Assembly (NCBI GenBank): GCA_934621665.1 | Contig: CAKTUT010000009.1 | Span: 1-19,721 of the forward strand | Reading direction: 5' to 3' | Origin: an uncultured Oscillospiraceae bacterium | Lineage (GTDB): Bacteria > Bacillota > Clostridia > Oscillospirales > Oscillospiraceae | DNA length: 19,721 bases | Part shown: piece after piece, positions 1-6,363 of the stretch | Layout of the letters: every line of letters starts with the position of its first letter | Numbering within the stretch: the stretch's first letter is position 1 | Program-made: the position numbers and the translations under genes | Notes under the pieces: generated by a model | Seen by the model: only the letters and a program-made list of their open reading frames with translations | The model's database searches: none | Told to the model about the DNA's origin: nothing

Positions 1-185
1 GTAGGGGTCGATGCCCACATCGACCCATCAGATAGGCAAGCTGTTTTGCCGGGCGGATGTGCACCCGCAAGGGGCAGAGTGCATCCGCAGCGCTCCTTAC
101 GTCGCTGACGGCTGCGTTCGCCATGCACCCCTATAGGTACAGCAAAATCGAAAGCAGGAGTGGACAGCGTCGTCCGCCCCTACAG
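1..185. repeat. Dispersed palindromic repeat region (GTAGGGG family)
   Basis: This gene-free stretch at the left edge begins with GTAGGGG and a perfect 9-bp inverted repeat (GGGTCGATG at 5-13, CATCGACCC at 18-26, 4-base loop). It ends with the reverse-oriented motif GTCGTCCGCCCCTACAG at 169-185. The opposed GTAGGGG and CCCCTAC ends suggest one composite element, possibly cut by the window edge. Inside are further inverted pieces, including CGCAGC and GCTGCG around 87-116. The 17 bases at 169-185 recur exactly at 11125-11141, and GCCCCTACAG recurs near 6208, so this is an interspersed family. It lies directly downstream of plsY. No coding sequence is credible here. Confidence 0.7.
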
Positions 186-188
186 ATG

Positions 189-800
189 CTATTTCTTCGG
201 GCGACTGCCCGCATGAAATTTCGGCTCTGTTCCGGCAATCAGGCGGCGGATATTGCTTCGGTGCATAATAATCACCAGCGCGCACGTAAAGCAGCCGAGC
301 AGCTTTTCCGGCAGGCTGCCGCAGAACAGCAGTGCACCCACGGCAAGGCCGACGGAGGCAGACATGGAGCTGACAGAGGCAGTACGGCTGAAATACGCGG
401 CAGCAGCAAACACCGCCACAGCCAGAAGCAGCACGCGCCAGTCCAGCATGACTGCCACGGCCACGCCCGCAGAGACGGCCTTACCGCCGCGGAAGCCAAA
501 GTACAGCGGGAAGCAGTGGCCAATCAGCGCCGCTGCACCCGCGATGCACATCCCGGTGTCGCCGCCAAGCGCGCGGCCAATGAACATGGCAATCAGCGTC
601 TTTAAAAAATCGCCGAAAAACGTGATGATGCCCGCACCCATGCCAAACACGCGCGCAGCGTTGGTCGCGCCGGCGTTGCCGCTTCCGGCGGTGCGCACGT
701 CCTGATGGAACGCGGCGCGGGAGAGAACGATGGATGCGCTGATCGAGCCGAGCAGATAGCCGGCAAGCAGGCTCAGAAGATAAGATATGGTTGGAGTCAT
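189..800 (-). CDS. plsY: Acyl-phosphate:glycerol-3-phosphate acyltransferase PlsY
   Basis: A 203-residue membrane protein matching PlsY, which moves an acyl group from acyl-phosphate (made by PlsX) to glycerol-3-phosphate, giving lysophosphatidic acid. The family motifs appear in order: GSISASIVLSR near the N terminus; DVRTAGSGNAGATNAARVFG, the glycine-rich SGNxGATN block; GHCFPLYFGFRGGKAVSAG, the GGK block; and a C-terminal HRSNIRRLIAGTEPK. Hydrophobic segments between them fit the family's multi-pass fold, and the length is typical. The ATG is preceded by AAAGGAAT at suitable spacing. The gene follows the ttcA-like gene by 54 bp on the same strand, so the two are probably co-transcribed. 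No T-rich terminator is visible downstream, only repeats. Confidence 0.95.
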   Translation of the reverse strand: MTPTISYLLSLLAGYLLGSISASIVLSRAAFHQDVRTAGSGNAGATNAARVFGMGAGIITFFGDFLKTLIAMFIGRALGGDTGMCIAGAAALIGHCFPLYFGFRGGKAVSAGVAVAVMLDWRVLLLAVAVFAAAAYFSRTASVSSMSASVGLAVGALLFCGSLPEKLLGCFTCALVIIMHRSNIRRLIAGTEPKFHAGSRPKK

Positions 801-854
801 GGCAATTCCTTTCTGGTGTTGAATAGCTTCAGTATAACGCGCGATGCAGGGAAA

Positions 855-1595
855 TTACGTCGTTTCGTGCGTCCGCTCCGGCGCGTCCACGCCCCATTGC
901 GGCAGCGGCAGGCGCTGCATCGAGCCAAAAATCTTGGTTTTCAGGTCAGGGTACTGCACTTGCAGCGCGGCAATCAGTTCCTTGACCTCCTGCCGCTTTG
1001 TGTGCTTGTCGGCAGGGCAGACGTTGTGCACAACGGGAAGCGCCATCCGCTCAGCAAAGTGCGCCACGGACTTTTCCCCCACATACAGCATCGGACGGAT
1101 CTGCGTCACGCCGGTGCGCGAGAGATAGGTAACAGGCTCAAAGCAGCTGATGCGCCCCTCATACAAAAGACTCATCAAAAACGTCTCCACCGCGTCGTCA
1201 TAGTGATGCCCCAGCGCGATTTTGTTGAGTCCACGCTCGTTCATCAGATCATTGAGCGCGCCGCGGCGCATTTTTGCGCACATGGAGCAGGGGTTTTTTT
1301 CCTTACGGATATCAAAGATGATCGGGCCGATTTCGGTTCGACGGATGGTATAGGACACATCAAGCTCTTCGCACAGGCGCGCAACGGGAGAAAAATCCAT
1401 CCCGCCAAGCCCCATGTCGATGCTCAGCGCCTCCAGCGCAAAACGCTTTGGATAATAGTGCCGCAGCGCGGCCAGCGTATACAAAAGCGTAAGCGAGTCT
1501 TTACCGCCCGATACGCCGACGGCCACGCGGTCGCCGTCTTCAATCATATGATAATCGTCGATGCAGCGGCGCATCAGCCCCATCATTTTCTGCAT
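855..1595 (-). CDS. ttcA: TtcA/TilS-family PP-loop protein, probable tRNA 2-thiocytidine synthase
   Basis: A 246-residue PP-loop ATPase. The nucleotide-binding motif SGGKDS is at residues 29-34. A CxxC pair (C104, C107) in PCSMCAKMRRGAL and a third cysteine (C194) in NVCPADKHTKR match the three cysteines that hold the Fe-S cluster in TtcA, and GHHYDDAVETF at 130-140 matches the family's GHH.DD block. TtcA adds sulfur to cytidine 32 in tRNA. These cysteines argue against TilS, the lysidine synthase. The ATG is preceded by GAGAGGGG. The gene is divergent from rplM and probably heads a unit with plsY. The exact tRNA target is inferred from the family, and paralogues of other specificity exist. 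Confidence 0.85.
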   Translation of the reverse strand: MQKMMGLMRRCIDDYHMIEDGDRVAVGVSGGKDSLTLLYTLAALRHYYPKRFALEALSIDMGLGGMDFSPVARLCEELDVSYTIRRTEIGPIIFDIRKEKNPCSMCAKMRRGALNDLMNERGLNKIALGHHYDDAVETFLMSLLYEGRISCFEPVTYLSRTGVTQIRPMLYVGEKSVAHFAERMALPVVHNVCPADKHTKRQEVKELIAALQVQYPDLKTKIFGSMQRLPLPQWGVDAPERTHETT

Positions 1596-1621
1596 AAAAA
1601 GCCCCTCTCAAAATGTAATTT

Positions 1622-1658
1622 GCGTTTTGAGCATTCGAGAGCAAATGCGAGAAAACGC
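1622..1658 (-). other. Inverted repeat in the ttcA upstream region
   Basis: GCGTTTT (1622-1628) and AAAACGC (1652-1658) are perfect complements. Nested inside them is GCATT/AATGC around an 8-base centre. It lies 27 bp upstream of the ttcA-like start codon. It could form a hairpin in the 5' leader or be an operator. There is no T-run, so it does not look like a terminator. I could not find a convincing minus-strand promoter in this stretch. Confidence 0.5.
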
Positions 1659-1709
1659 GAGAATTTAAAAGGAAAGTCTGTAAATTTTAAAAACAGGCAA
1701 AAATATCGG

Positions 1710-1738
1710 TTGACACCGGATTTTGCGTGTGATATAAA
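1710..1738 (+). promoter_or_regulatory. Sigma-A-type promoter of rplM-rpsI
   Basis: TTGACA (1710-1715) and TATAAA (1733-1738) are separated by 17 bases, essentially the vegetative consensus. It lies about 155 bp upstream of rplM, leaving a long leader that contains the structured element at 1804-1871. Another 6-bp hairpin, GTGCGT/ACGCAC at 1745-1773, would sit at the very start of the transcript. Confidence 0.85.
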
Positions 1739-1803
1739 ATACGAGTGCGTTTCAGTGATTATTGTATACGCACAACGTGATTTTGTCAAAAATTTATGAT
1801 AAA

Positions 1804-1871
1804 GGAATCGTACCGCGCAATTCCCGTGTGCCGCGCACGGGCGGCGCTGGGGAATTGTACGGTATCGTTCC
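1804..1871 (+). promoter_or_regulatory. Putative L13 leader (ribosomal protein autoregulatory RNA)
   Basis: This untranslated segment of the rplM transcript folds into a long two-part stem. The outer stem pairs 1804-1815 with 1860-1871, about 11 of 12 positions including wobbles. The inner stem is the perfect pair CAATTCCC (1818-1825) with GGGAATTG (1850-1857), enclosing a GC-rich 24-base loop. Position and shape fit the L13-leader family known upstream of rplM-rpsI in low-GC Gram-positives, which is thought to let a ribosomal protein repress its own operon. The assignment rests on position and hand folding, not on a covariance-model match. Confidence 0.65.
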
Positions 1872-1894
1872 AATAAAAAACGGAGGAACATCTC

Positions 1895-2323
1895 ATGACC
1901 ACTATGGCAAAGAAAGAGAACGTCCAGAGAAAATGGTACGTTCTTGACGCAGCCGGCAAGCCCCTGGGCCGCACTGCTGTGACCGCTGCCAAGCTGCTGC
2001 GCGGCAAGCACAAAGTTGATTTCACCCCGAATGTTGACTGCGGCGACTATGTCATCATTGTCAACGTTGACAAGGCCATCCTGACCGGCAAGAAGCTGGA
2101 GCAGAAGACCTACTACCATCACACTGGTTGGATTGGCAACCTCAAGGAAGTCAAGTACAACAAGATCATGGCCGAGCGTCCCGAGTTCGCCATGGAGCTG
2201 GCCGTCAAGGGCATGCTGCCTAAGAACACCATCGGCCGCACCGCTCTGACCCGCCTGCATCTGTATAAGGGCGCGGAGCACAACAACGCCGCACAGAAGC
2301 CCGAAGCTTGGACTTTGGACTAA
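1895..2323 (+). CDS. rplM: 50S ribosomal protein L13
   Basis: A 142-residue protein with the typical L13 sequence: RKWYVLDAAGKPLGRTAVTA near the N terminus, then DYVIIVNVDKAILTGKK, YYHHTGWIGNLKEV and KGMLPKNTIGR. L13 is an early-assembly protein of the large subunit. The chosen ATG follows CGGAGGAACATCTC, an 8-base spacing from GGAGG. A second ATG three codons in (1904) is possible but less well spaced. It is the first gene of the rplM-rpsI pair, the standard bacterial arrangement, under the promoter at 1710 and the leader at 1804. Confidence 0.98.
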   Translation: MTTMAKKENVQRKWYVLDAAGKPLGRTAVTAAKLLRGKHKVDFTPNVDCGDYVIIVNVDKAILTGKKLEQKTYYHHTGWIGNLKEVKYNKIMAERPEFAMELAVKGMLPKNTIGRTALTRLHLYKGAEHNNAAQKPEAWTLD

Positions 2324-2340
2324 TCAGGAGGTAACAGACT

Positions 2341-2745
2341 ATGTACGAGAGCAAAAGACAGTATCAGTACGGCACCGGCCGTCGCAAGTCTTCCGTCGCC
2401 CGCGTTCGCCTGTATCAGGGCGGTACCGGCGCTATCACCATCAACGGCCGTGACATCGACGACTACTTCGGTCTCGATACCCTGAAGATGGTCGTCCGTC
2501 AGCCGCTGGCTACCACCGACCTGCTGGGCAAGGTTGACATCGTCTGCACCGTCGAAGGCGGCGGCGTTACCGGTCAGGCCGGCGCAATCCGCCACGGCGT
2601 GGCACGCGCCCTGCTGGGCGTCAACCCCGAATACCGCGCAGCACTCAAGGCCGCTGGTTTCCTGACCCGTGACCCGAGAATGAAAGAAAGAAAGAAATAC
2701 GGTCTCAAAGCCGCCCGTCGCGCTCCGCAGTTCAGCAAGCGCTGA
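2341..2745 (+). CDS. rpsI: 30S ribosomal protein S9
   Basis: A 134-residue S9. It has [19 protein letters not shown] near the start, [31 protein letters not shown] in the middle, and the basic tail ending in FSKR whose last residues contact P-site tRNA in the small subunit. The ATG lies 17 bp after the rplM stop and follows AGGAGG with 9 bases between. The pair is closed by the terminator at 2761. Confidence 0.98.
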   Translation: MYESKRQYQYGTGRRKSSVARVRLYQGGTGAITINGRDIDDYFGLDTLKMVVRQPLATTDLLGKVDIVCTVEGGGVTGQAGAIRHGVARALLGVNPEYRAALKAAGFLTRDPRMKERKKYGLKAARRAPQFSKR

Positions 2746-2760
2746 GTTTGCAAAATGCTT

Positions 2761-2792
2761 ACAAGCACCCACATTGTGGGTGCTTGTTTTTT
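2761..2792 (+). terminator. Intrinsic terminator of rplM-rpsI
   Basis: ACAAGCACCCAC and GTGGGTGCTTGT form a perfect stem around a 3-base centre at 2761-2787, running straight into a T-run up to 2792. It starts 15 bp after the rpsI stop codon. Confidence 0.93.
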
Positions 2793-2807
2793 GCGCAGAC
2801 GCGAAAC

Positions 2808-2839
2808 GTCCCCGGGCAGCTTCATCGCCGCCCGGGGAC
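2808..2839 (-). terminator. Probable terminator of the lipoprotein gene
   Basis: A perfect 10-bp GC-rich stem, GTCCCCGGGC (2808-2817) with GCCCGGGGAC (2830-2839), has a 12-base loop and starts 15 bp past the minus-strand lipoprotein stop. The T-run on the minus strand is short (GTTTC), so termination may be partial. Together with the rpsI terminator it separates two convergent units. Confidence 0.65.
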
Positions 2840-2854
2840 TTGCTTTGTATACGG

Positions 2855-3532
2855 TTATTCCGCATAATAGGCAATCGCATCCTCAACGCCGCCCATCCGG
2901 CCGAAGAAGTTTCCTGTCTCAATGGAATATCCAAATTCCTGCCACACAAGAGGATTCTTCGCCTCACCGGTATACACCAGAATTTCGGCATTTCCATCAT
3001 CGTTGATGCGAAGCGTATTGCGCAAATACTGAACGTCAAAGAGCATATAAGAGATCTGATAACCGGTCGCCGGATTCCATAAATCAATACAGTTGTAATG
3101 CGTAATCTCATAGCCGTCAACCGTATAGCCCACAACAATCAGTTCATCCTGTCCATCGCCCGTCAGATCGTAGTTCAAATAGTCCACAATTACGTAGCTG
3201 ATTCCTGTATTTGTACGATAGGAATCCATGTACGCTTCGATTGTCCCAGGAAGCGGCTGCTCTTCCGCCTCGCTCTCAATCGGCGTCTCGTCTGGCATAG
3301 GAACAGATTCAATCGGCACATCGGCTACCGATGCGGGTTTTGGCTTTTCCGCTGCCGCCTGCTCCGGCTGAGAGGCAGTTCGCTCCTCCGGCGGCGGTAG
3401 TACCGGCTCAATATCTGACGGCGCGCCGTCCTCAGAAATTGCTTTCTCTACATTTGCATCTGTCCTTGCGCACGCGCACAGCGAAATCACAACAGCAAGT
3501 GCTAAACTCAGCAGCAGATATCTCCTTTTCAT
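2855..3532 (-). CDS. Secreted lipoprotein of unknown function
   Basis: A 225-residue protein I do not recognise. The N terminus is a lipoprotein signal: basic MKRR, a hydrophobic core, and the lipobox L18-C-A-C21, so it should be anchored to the outer face of the membrane through C21. Residues 30-95 are a Pro/Glu/Ala-rich linker. The C-terminal part (about 97-225) is folded-looking and holds DLTGDGQDE (122-130), which resembles the Asp-rich calcium-binding loop of VCBS/FG-GAP or dockerin-like repeats. No catalytic motif is visible. The ATG follows GGGGGAA. The gene is a single-gene unit with its own promoter (3580-3607) and terminator-like hairpin (2808-2839), convergent with rpsI. Confidence 0.85.
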   Translation of the reverse strand: MKRRYLLLSLALAVVISLCACARTDANVEKAISEDGAPSDIEPVLPPPEERTASQPEQAAAEKPKPASVADVPIESVPMPDETPIESEAEEQPLPGTIEAYMDSYRTNTGISYVIVDYLNYDLTGDGQDELIVVGYTVDGYEITHYNCIDLWNPATGYQISYMLFDVQYLRNTLRINDDGNAEILVYTGEAKNPLVWQEFGYSIETGNFFGRMGGVEDAIAYYAE

Positions 3533-3579
3533 AGCATTCCCCCAAAATTCGACGCAGCGGAACAGCTTCCTGTAATTTC

Positions 3580-3607
3580 AGTATATGGACTGCACGAATG
3601 CTGTCAA
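3580..3607 (-). promoter_or_regulatory. Promoter of the lipoprotein gene
   Basis: On the minus strand TTGACA (plus 3602-3607) and TATACT (plus 3580-3585) are 16 bases apart, about 50 bp upstream of the lipoprotein ATG. The -35 is perfect and the -10 has one mismatch from consensus. Confidence 0.75.
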
Positions 3608-3699
3608 GCCAAAGCGCGGCGTTTTAAGAATTCTTTAGATTCTCTTGTGACTTCTGCTGCAATTTATGGTCATGTTTTTATCGAAAAATACAAGCTTCT

Positions 3700-3736
3700 A
3701 AAATAAAACGTCCCGGCAGTCAAGCGCCTGCCGGGG
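3700..3736 (-). terminator. Intrinsic terminator of the YitT-family gene
   Basis: CCCGGCAG (3712-3719) and CTGCCGGG (3728-3735) form an 8-bp GC stem. On the minus strand it is followed by ACGTTTTATTTTAG, a T-rich tail. It lies 22 bp after the yitT-family stop codon. Confidence 0.85.
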
Positions 3737-3757
3737 CGAAAAAAATCAAACTTTTTC

Positions 3758-4627
3758 TTATTTTTTGATGTACTTGAAGTTGCCGAGCGTCTCCGTAACC
3801 TCGGACACATAGGAGAACGTGCCGGGGAACTGCGCCAGAATGCGCTGGAACTGTACAATCTGATGCTTGTTTACGATGCAAAGCAGCAGCTTCTTCTCGG
3901 TCTTGGAGTACATGCCCTCGGCGGGAATGACCGTCACGCCGTGGTGCATCTGCTGTAGAAGCGTTTCACTCAGCGCCTCGGCCTGATCGGTGATCACCTC
4001 ACATTTGAGGGCTTTTTTGCTGCCGCGCAGCATCTGGTCGCTCAACTGGGAGCTGACGTAGCAGTAGATCAGGCACATAATGACCGGCTCAAACTGATAG
4101 CCGTAGACGAAAAATGAAACCGCCGCGACGGATACGTTCAGGCAGAAGATGATCCAGACGAAGCTTGCCTCCGGGTGCTTGCTGCGCACCCACGCGGCGA
4201 TGATGTCCATGCCGCCGGTAGAGCCGCCGCGATAGAGCACAACGCCGTAGATATAGCCGCTGATTGCGCCGGCCACAATCGGTCCGAGAATCAGCGACGT
4301 GCCATTGTCGGTGTGATAGCAGATTCCGGACAGGTCGATGCTTTTTAAAATCAGCGACGCGGCGGAGAACACTACGACAAATACAAGGCTTCTCACCGCA
4401 AACGCGTGGCCAACCTTTTTCCATGCAAGGAAGATCAGCGGCAGGTTGATTGCCAGAGCCAGATAGCCGATGCTGATATGGAACACATACTGCACCATGG
4501 TGATTATGCCGTTGACGCCTGCCGGGGCAAACGCGTTTGGAAATACGAACAGCGCGTAGCTTGCAGCCATCAGCAGCGCCGTCAGCGTAATCATCAGATA
4601 ATCGTACCAGATTGGACACTTGCGCAT
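3758..4627 (-). CDS. YitT family membrane protein (DUF161/DUF2179)
   Basis: A 289-residue protein with five or six hydrophobic segments (about residues 11-200) and a soluble C-terminal DUF2179 domain (about 207-285, containing GVTVIPAEGMYSKTEKKLL). The family signature GGSTGGMDIIA is at about 134-144. YitT proteins are widespread in Firmicutes; their role is not established, and transport has been suggested. The start at 4627 is chosen because AAGGAGG (plus 4637-4643) precedes it. The open frame continues upstream to 4774, but that would run through the promoter and the capA terminator. It is a single-gene unit with promoter 4685-4713 and terminator 3700-3736. Confidence 0.9.
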   Translation of the reverse strand: MRKCPIWYDYLMITLTALLMAASYALFVFPNAFAPAGVNGIITMVQYVFHISIGYLALAINLPLIFLAWKKVGHAFAVRSLVFVVVFSAASLILKSIDLSGICYHTDNGTSLILGPIVAGAISGYIYGVVLYRGGSTGGMDIIAAWVRSKHPEASFVWIIFCLNVSVAAVSFFVYGYQFEPVIMCLIYCYVSSQLSDQMLRGSKKALKCEVITDQAEALSETLLQQMHHGVTVIPAEGMYSKTEKKLLLCIVNKHQIVQFQRILAQFPGTFSYVSEVTETLGNFKYIKK

Positions 4628-4684
4628 AGAAAAGTGCCTCCTTACAAGATCATAGACGCGCCGGCCGGCGCGAAGTCCTTGCAC

Positions 4685-4713
4685 AGTATAGCGCGGGGAA
4701 GCCGACTTTGCAA
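4685..4713 (-). promoter_or_regulatory. Promoter of the YitT-family gene
   Basis: On the minus strand TTGCAA (plus 4708-4713) and TATACT (plus 4685-4690) are 17 bases apart, about 58 bp upstream of the chosen start. This supports the start at 4627 over the longer open frame. Confidence 0.7.
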
Positions 4714-4734
4714 GAATAATTTCACAATAATTTA

Positions 4735-4767
4735 AAAATGCAGGATTCTTGTAGAATCCTGCATTTT
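4735..4767 (-). terminator. Intrinsic terminator of the capA-like gene
   Basis: A perfect 14-bp inverted repeat, AAAATGCAGGATTC (4735-4748) with GAATCCTGCATTTT (4754-4767) and a 5-base loop. Read on the minus strand it ends in a run of Ts and lies about 60 bp past the capA-like stop. The A/T-flanked stem could also work on the plus strand, but no plus-strand gene leads into it. Confidence 0.85.
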
Positions 4768-4829
4768 GCTTCATGAATTAAATCGTGATTGTTTTATAGA
4801 ATTGGAATAAATACGTTGCAAATTTGCCG

Positions 4830-6116
4830 TTAACCGACGATAGAATGGTAAAGATCCCACATTTTCTGCACATCCCGGCACTCTTCAATGCGGTGTGTTG
4901 CAGCAATTTCCTCCGTGTAATCTTTCAGAAGCATCGGGCGGTAATCGAACCAGCCGTCAGACGTGCGGCGGATAATGACGTTCATCGTGGGGATAAGCTC
5001 ATAGTCCGCAAGCCGCGTGCCGTTTTCGTCTTTCTCAATCGTGACCGAGGCCATGCCGCCAAGCATTCCCGTGACGCTCAGCTGGTGCGACATGAAGTTG
5101 CCGAGCGAATAAAACACCGGCATGATATTGCCATTTTTGCCGGTGACGGTTTCAAGCGGCTGGAGAATGTGCGGATGGCCGCCAATAACAAGGTCAACGC
5201 CCTCGTCGGCAAAGAACTGTGCCCAGTTGCGCTGATAGTCGTTCGGCTTTGTCTGATCCTCCTCGCCCCAGTGGGCAAAGACAATCACAAAATCGGATTC
5301 GGCCTTGGCCTTGGTAATATCGGCCGCAACGTTGTCGTAATTGTCCAAGCGGTCAACCATATACGCGTTTGCGGGCGCGCCGGCGTTGAGGCCGTAGGTA
5401 TAGTTCAGCATCGCGATACGGATGCCGTTTTTCTCCACCACGCGTACGGTGTCAGCGTCCTCCTGTGAGTCGTGGATGCCAAGGAGCGTAATTTCGGGGT
5501 AATTGTCACGCCAGAAGTGCACCGAATCGAGAATGCCGGTGTCGCCCTTGTCATAACAGTGATTCGTTGCCTGTGTGATTACATCAAAGCCAGCCTGCGC
5601 CAGCGCGTCACCCGCCTCCTGCGGCGTGCCGAAGCTGGGATAGTTGTCAATCAGCGCGCGGTCGGCAACCAGCGCCGTCTCCTGATTGATGCAGGCAATA
5701 TCATAGCGCTCAACCGTAGGCTTAATGTCGTTATAGATGGATGTGAAGTCATAGCCGCCGTCGGGCAGCTCCATCGACCAGTAGGTGCTGTTGTGAATCA
5801 GATTGTCGCCCAGCGCCATTAGCGTAACCTGTGCGGGCTCGGGCTCGGGTTCGGGCTCGGGTTCGGGCTCCGGTTCCGGTTCGGGTTCGGGTTCAGGCTC
5901 AGGGGCAGCTTCCATCTGGGCGGGCTGCTGCGGCTCAGGATCGGGGTAATATTCCAGCTCGGAATTTGGCAGCTGATCGGATGTCACGTCCTGTGCGCCC
6001 TTTGGCGCACGCGCCGCGCGCCAGACAGTCACGCCGCCGGCAATCAAAACAACCAGCAGCCCAAGCATCAGACACAGGCCGGTGATCCATCCGCGCCGGG
6101 AATCATCGTTTTGCAT
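4830..6116 (-). CDS. CapA-family membrane-anchored metallophosphatase
   Basis: A 428-residue protein with one N-terminal membrane segment (about 11-32), a linker with eleven Glu-Pro dipeptides (73-94), and an extracellular CapA (PgsA-type, PF09587) domain from about 97. The metallophosphatase-like motifs are clear: GD at 103-104 with H108, NQE at 144-146, ATNH at 183-186, HWGEE at 282-286 and GGHPH at 312-316. CapA/PgsA proteins take part in poly-gamma-glutamate export or anchoring, but many stand-alone homologues have no known substrate. No pgsB or pgsC genes are adjacent, so a polyglutamate role is not supported. The ATG follows AAAAGGAG. Single-gene unit. Confidence 0.9.
   Translation of the reverse strand: MQNDDSRRGWITGLCLMLGLLVVLIAGGVTVWRAARAPKGAQDVTSDQLPNSELEYYPDPEPQQPAQMEAAPEPEPEPEPEPEPEPEPEPEPEPAQVTLMALGDNLIHNSTYWSMELPDGGYDFTSIYNDIKPTVERYDIACINQETALVADRALIDNYPSFGTPQEAGDALAQAGFDVITQATNHCYDKGDTGILDSVHFWRDNYPEITLLGIHDSQEDADTVRVVEKNGIRIAMLNYTYGLNAGAPANAYMVDRLDNYDNVAADITKAKAESDFVIVFAHWGEEDQTKPNDYQRNWAQFFADEGVDLVIGGHPHILQPLETVTGKNGNIMPVFYSLGNFMSHQLSVTGMLGGMASVTIEKDENGTRLADYELIPTMNVIIRRTSDGWFDYRPMLLKDYTEEIAATHRIEECRDVQKMWDLYHSIVG
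5835..5900 (-). repeat. Hexanucleotide repeat encoding (Glu-Pro)11
   Basis: Eleven tandem 6-bp units of the GA[A/G]CC[C/G/T] type inside the capA-like gene encode a Glu-Pro stalk between the membrane segment and the catalytic domain. Synonymous differences between units show it is not perfectly homogeneous, but runs of identical units could slip and change the stalk by whole dipeptides without breaking the frame. Confidence 0.9.
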
Positions 6117-6144
6117 AGGTTCAACTCCTTTTCATTCTGATGCA

Positions 6145-6173
6145 ATCATAGCGGAAATGGGCGAATTTTGCAA
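6145..6173 (-). promoter_or_regulatory. Promoter of the capA-like gene
   Basis: On the minus strand TTGCAA (plus 6168-6173) and TATGAT (plus 6145-6150) are 17 bases apart, about 28 bp upstream of the ATG, so the transcript leader would be short. Confidence 0.7.
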
Positions 6174-6183
6174 TGATAATTTG

Positions 6184-6208
6184 CCGGGACAGATGTCTGC
6201 CCCTACAG
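6184..6208. repeat. GTAGGGG-family short palindrome
   Basis: CGGGACAGATGTCTG followed by CCCCTACAG contains an internal CAGA/TCTG inverted pair and ends with the same GCCCCTACAG as the copies at 169-185 and 11125-11141. It sits between the jag terminator and the capA promoter, so it is non-coding. Confidence 0.6.
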
Positions 6209-6216
6209 GATGCAGC

Positions 6217-6248
6217 AAAAACCGGCGTTCTTTCGAACGCCGGTTTTT
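6217..6248 (-). terminator. Intrinsic terminator of the rpmH-jag cluster
   Basis: A perfect 14-bp stem, AAAAACCGGCGTTC (6217-6230) with GAACGCCGGTTTTT (6235-6248), closes on a 4-base loop that reads GAAA on the minus strand, a stable tetraloop. It is followed by Ts on the minus strand. It lies about 115 bp after the jag stop, beyond two further hairpins. Confidence 0.9.
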
Positions 6249-6265
6249 GAGCTTGTTGAAAAAGG

Positions 6266-6351
6266 CTGCGTGCCGCTGCGCGCATAGCGCACAAATTTCA
6301 CACTTGCGGCACGCAGTGTGTTTTGTCCGACGTACACGCCGCCGGACAAAA
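6266..6351. repeat. Two-hairpin non-coding element after jag
   Basis: CTGCGTGCCGC (6266-6276) pairs perfectly with GCGGCACGCAG (6306-6316), enclosing a smaller hairpin TGCGC/GCGCA (6277-6291). Next to it TTTTGTCCG (6321-6329) pairs with CGGACAAAA (6343-6351). Neither has the T-run position of a clean terminator, except that the second could weakly terminate on either strand. No ORF is credible. It may be a dispersed palindromic element or a structured 3' UTR of jag. Confidence 0.65.
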
Positions 6352-6363
6352 TGAATTGATGCT

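Noticed and set aside
1..185. CRISPR array suspected from repeated GTAGGGG and CCCCTAC motifs
   Set aside because: The copies are few, irregularly spaced, in opposite orientations and scattered across the window; no spacers or cas genes.
705..1799. Plus-strand open frame of 364 codons opposite the ttcA-like gene and the rplM promoter
   Set aside because: It runs through the rplM promoter and leader region and lies antisense to a protein with intact PP-loop and Fe-S motifs.
1583..2281. Minus-strand open frame of 232 codons opposite rplM
   Set aside because: It overlaps the ttcA start and the whole of rplM in antisense; no family resemblance.
2320..3138. Minus-strand open frame of 272 codons across rpsI and the lipoprotein
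   Set aside because: It crosses two convergent terminator hairpins and is out of frame with the lipoprotein, whose signal peptide and promoter are clear.
4628..4774. N-terminal extension of the YitT-family frame to 4774
   Set aside because: It would translate through the promoter at 4685-4713 and the capA terminator; AAGGAGG sits properly only before 4627.
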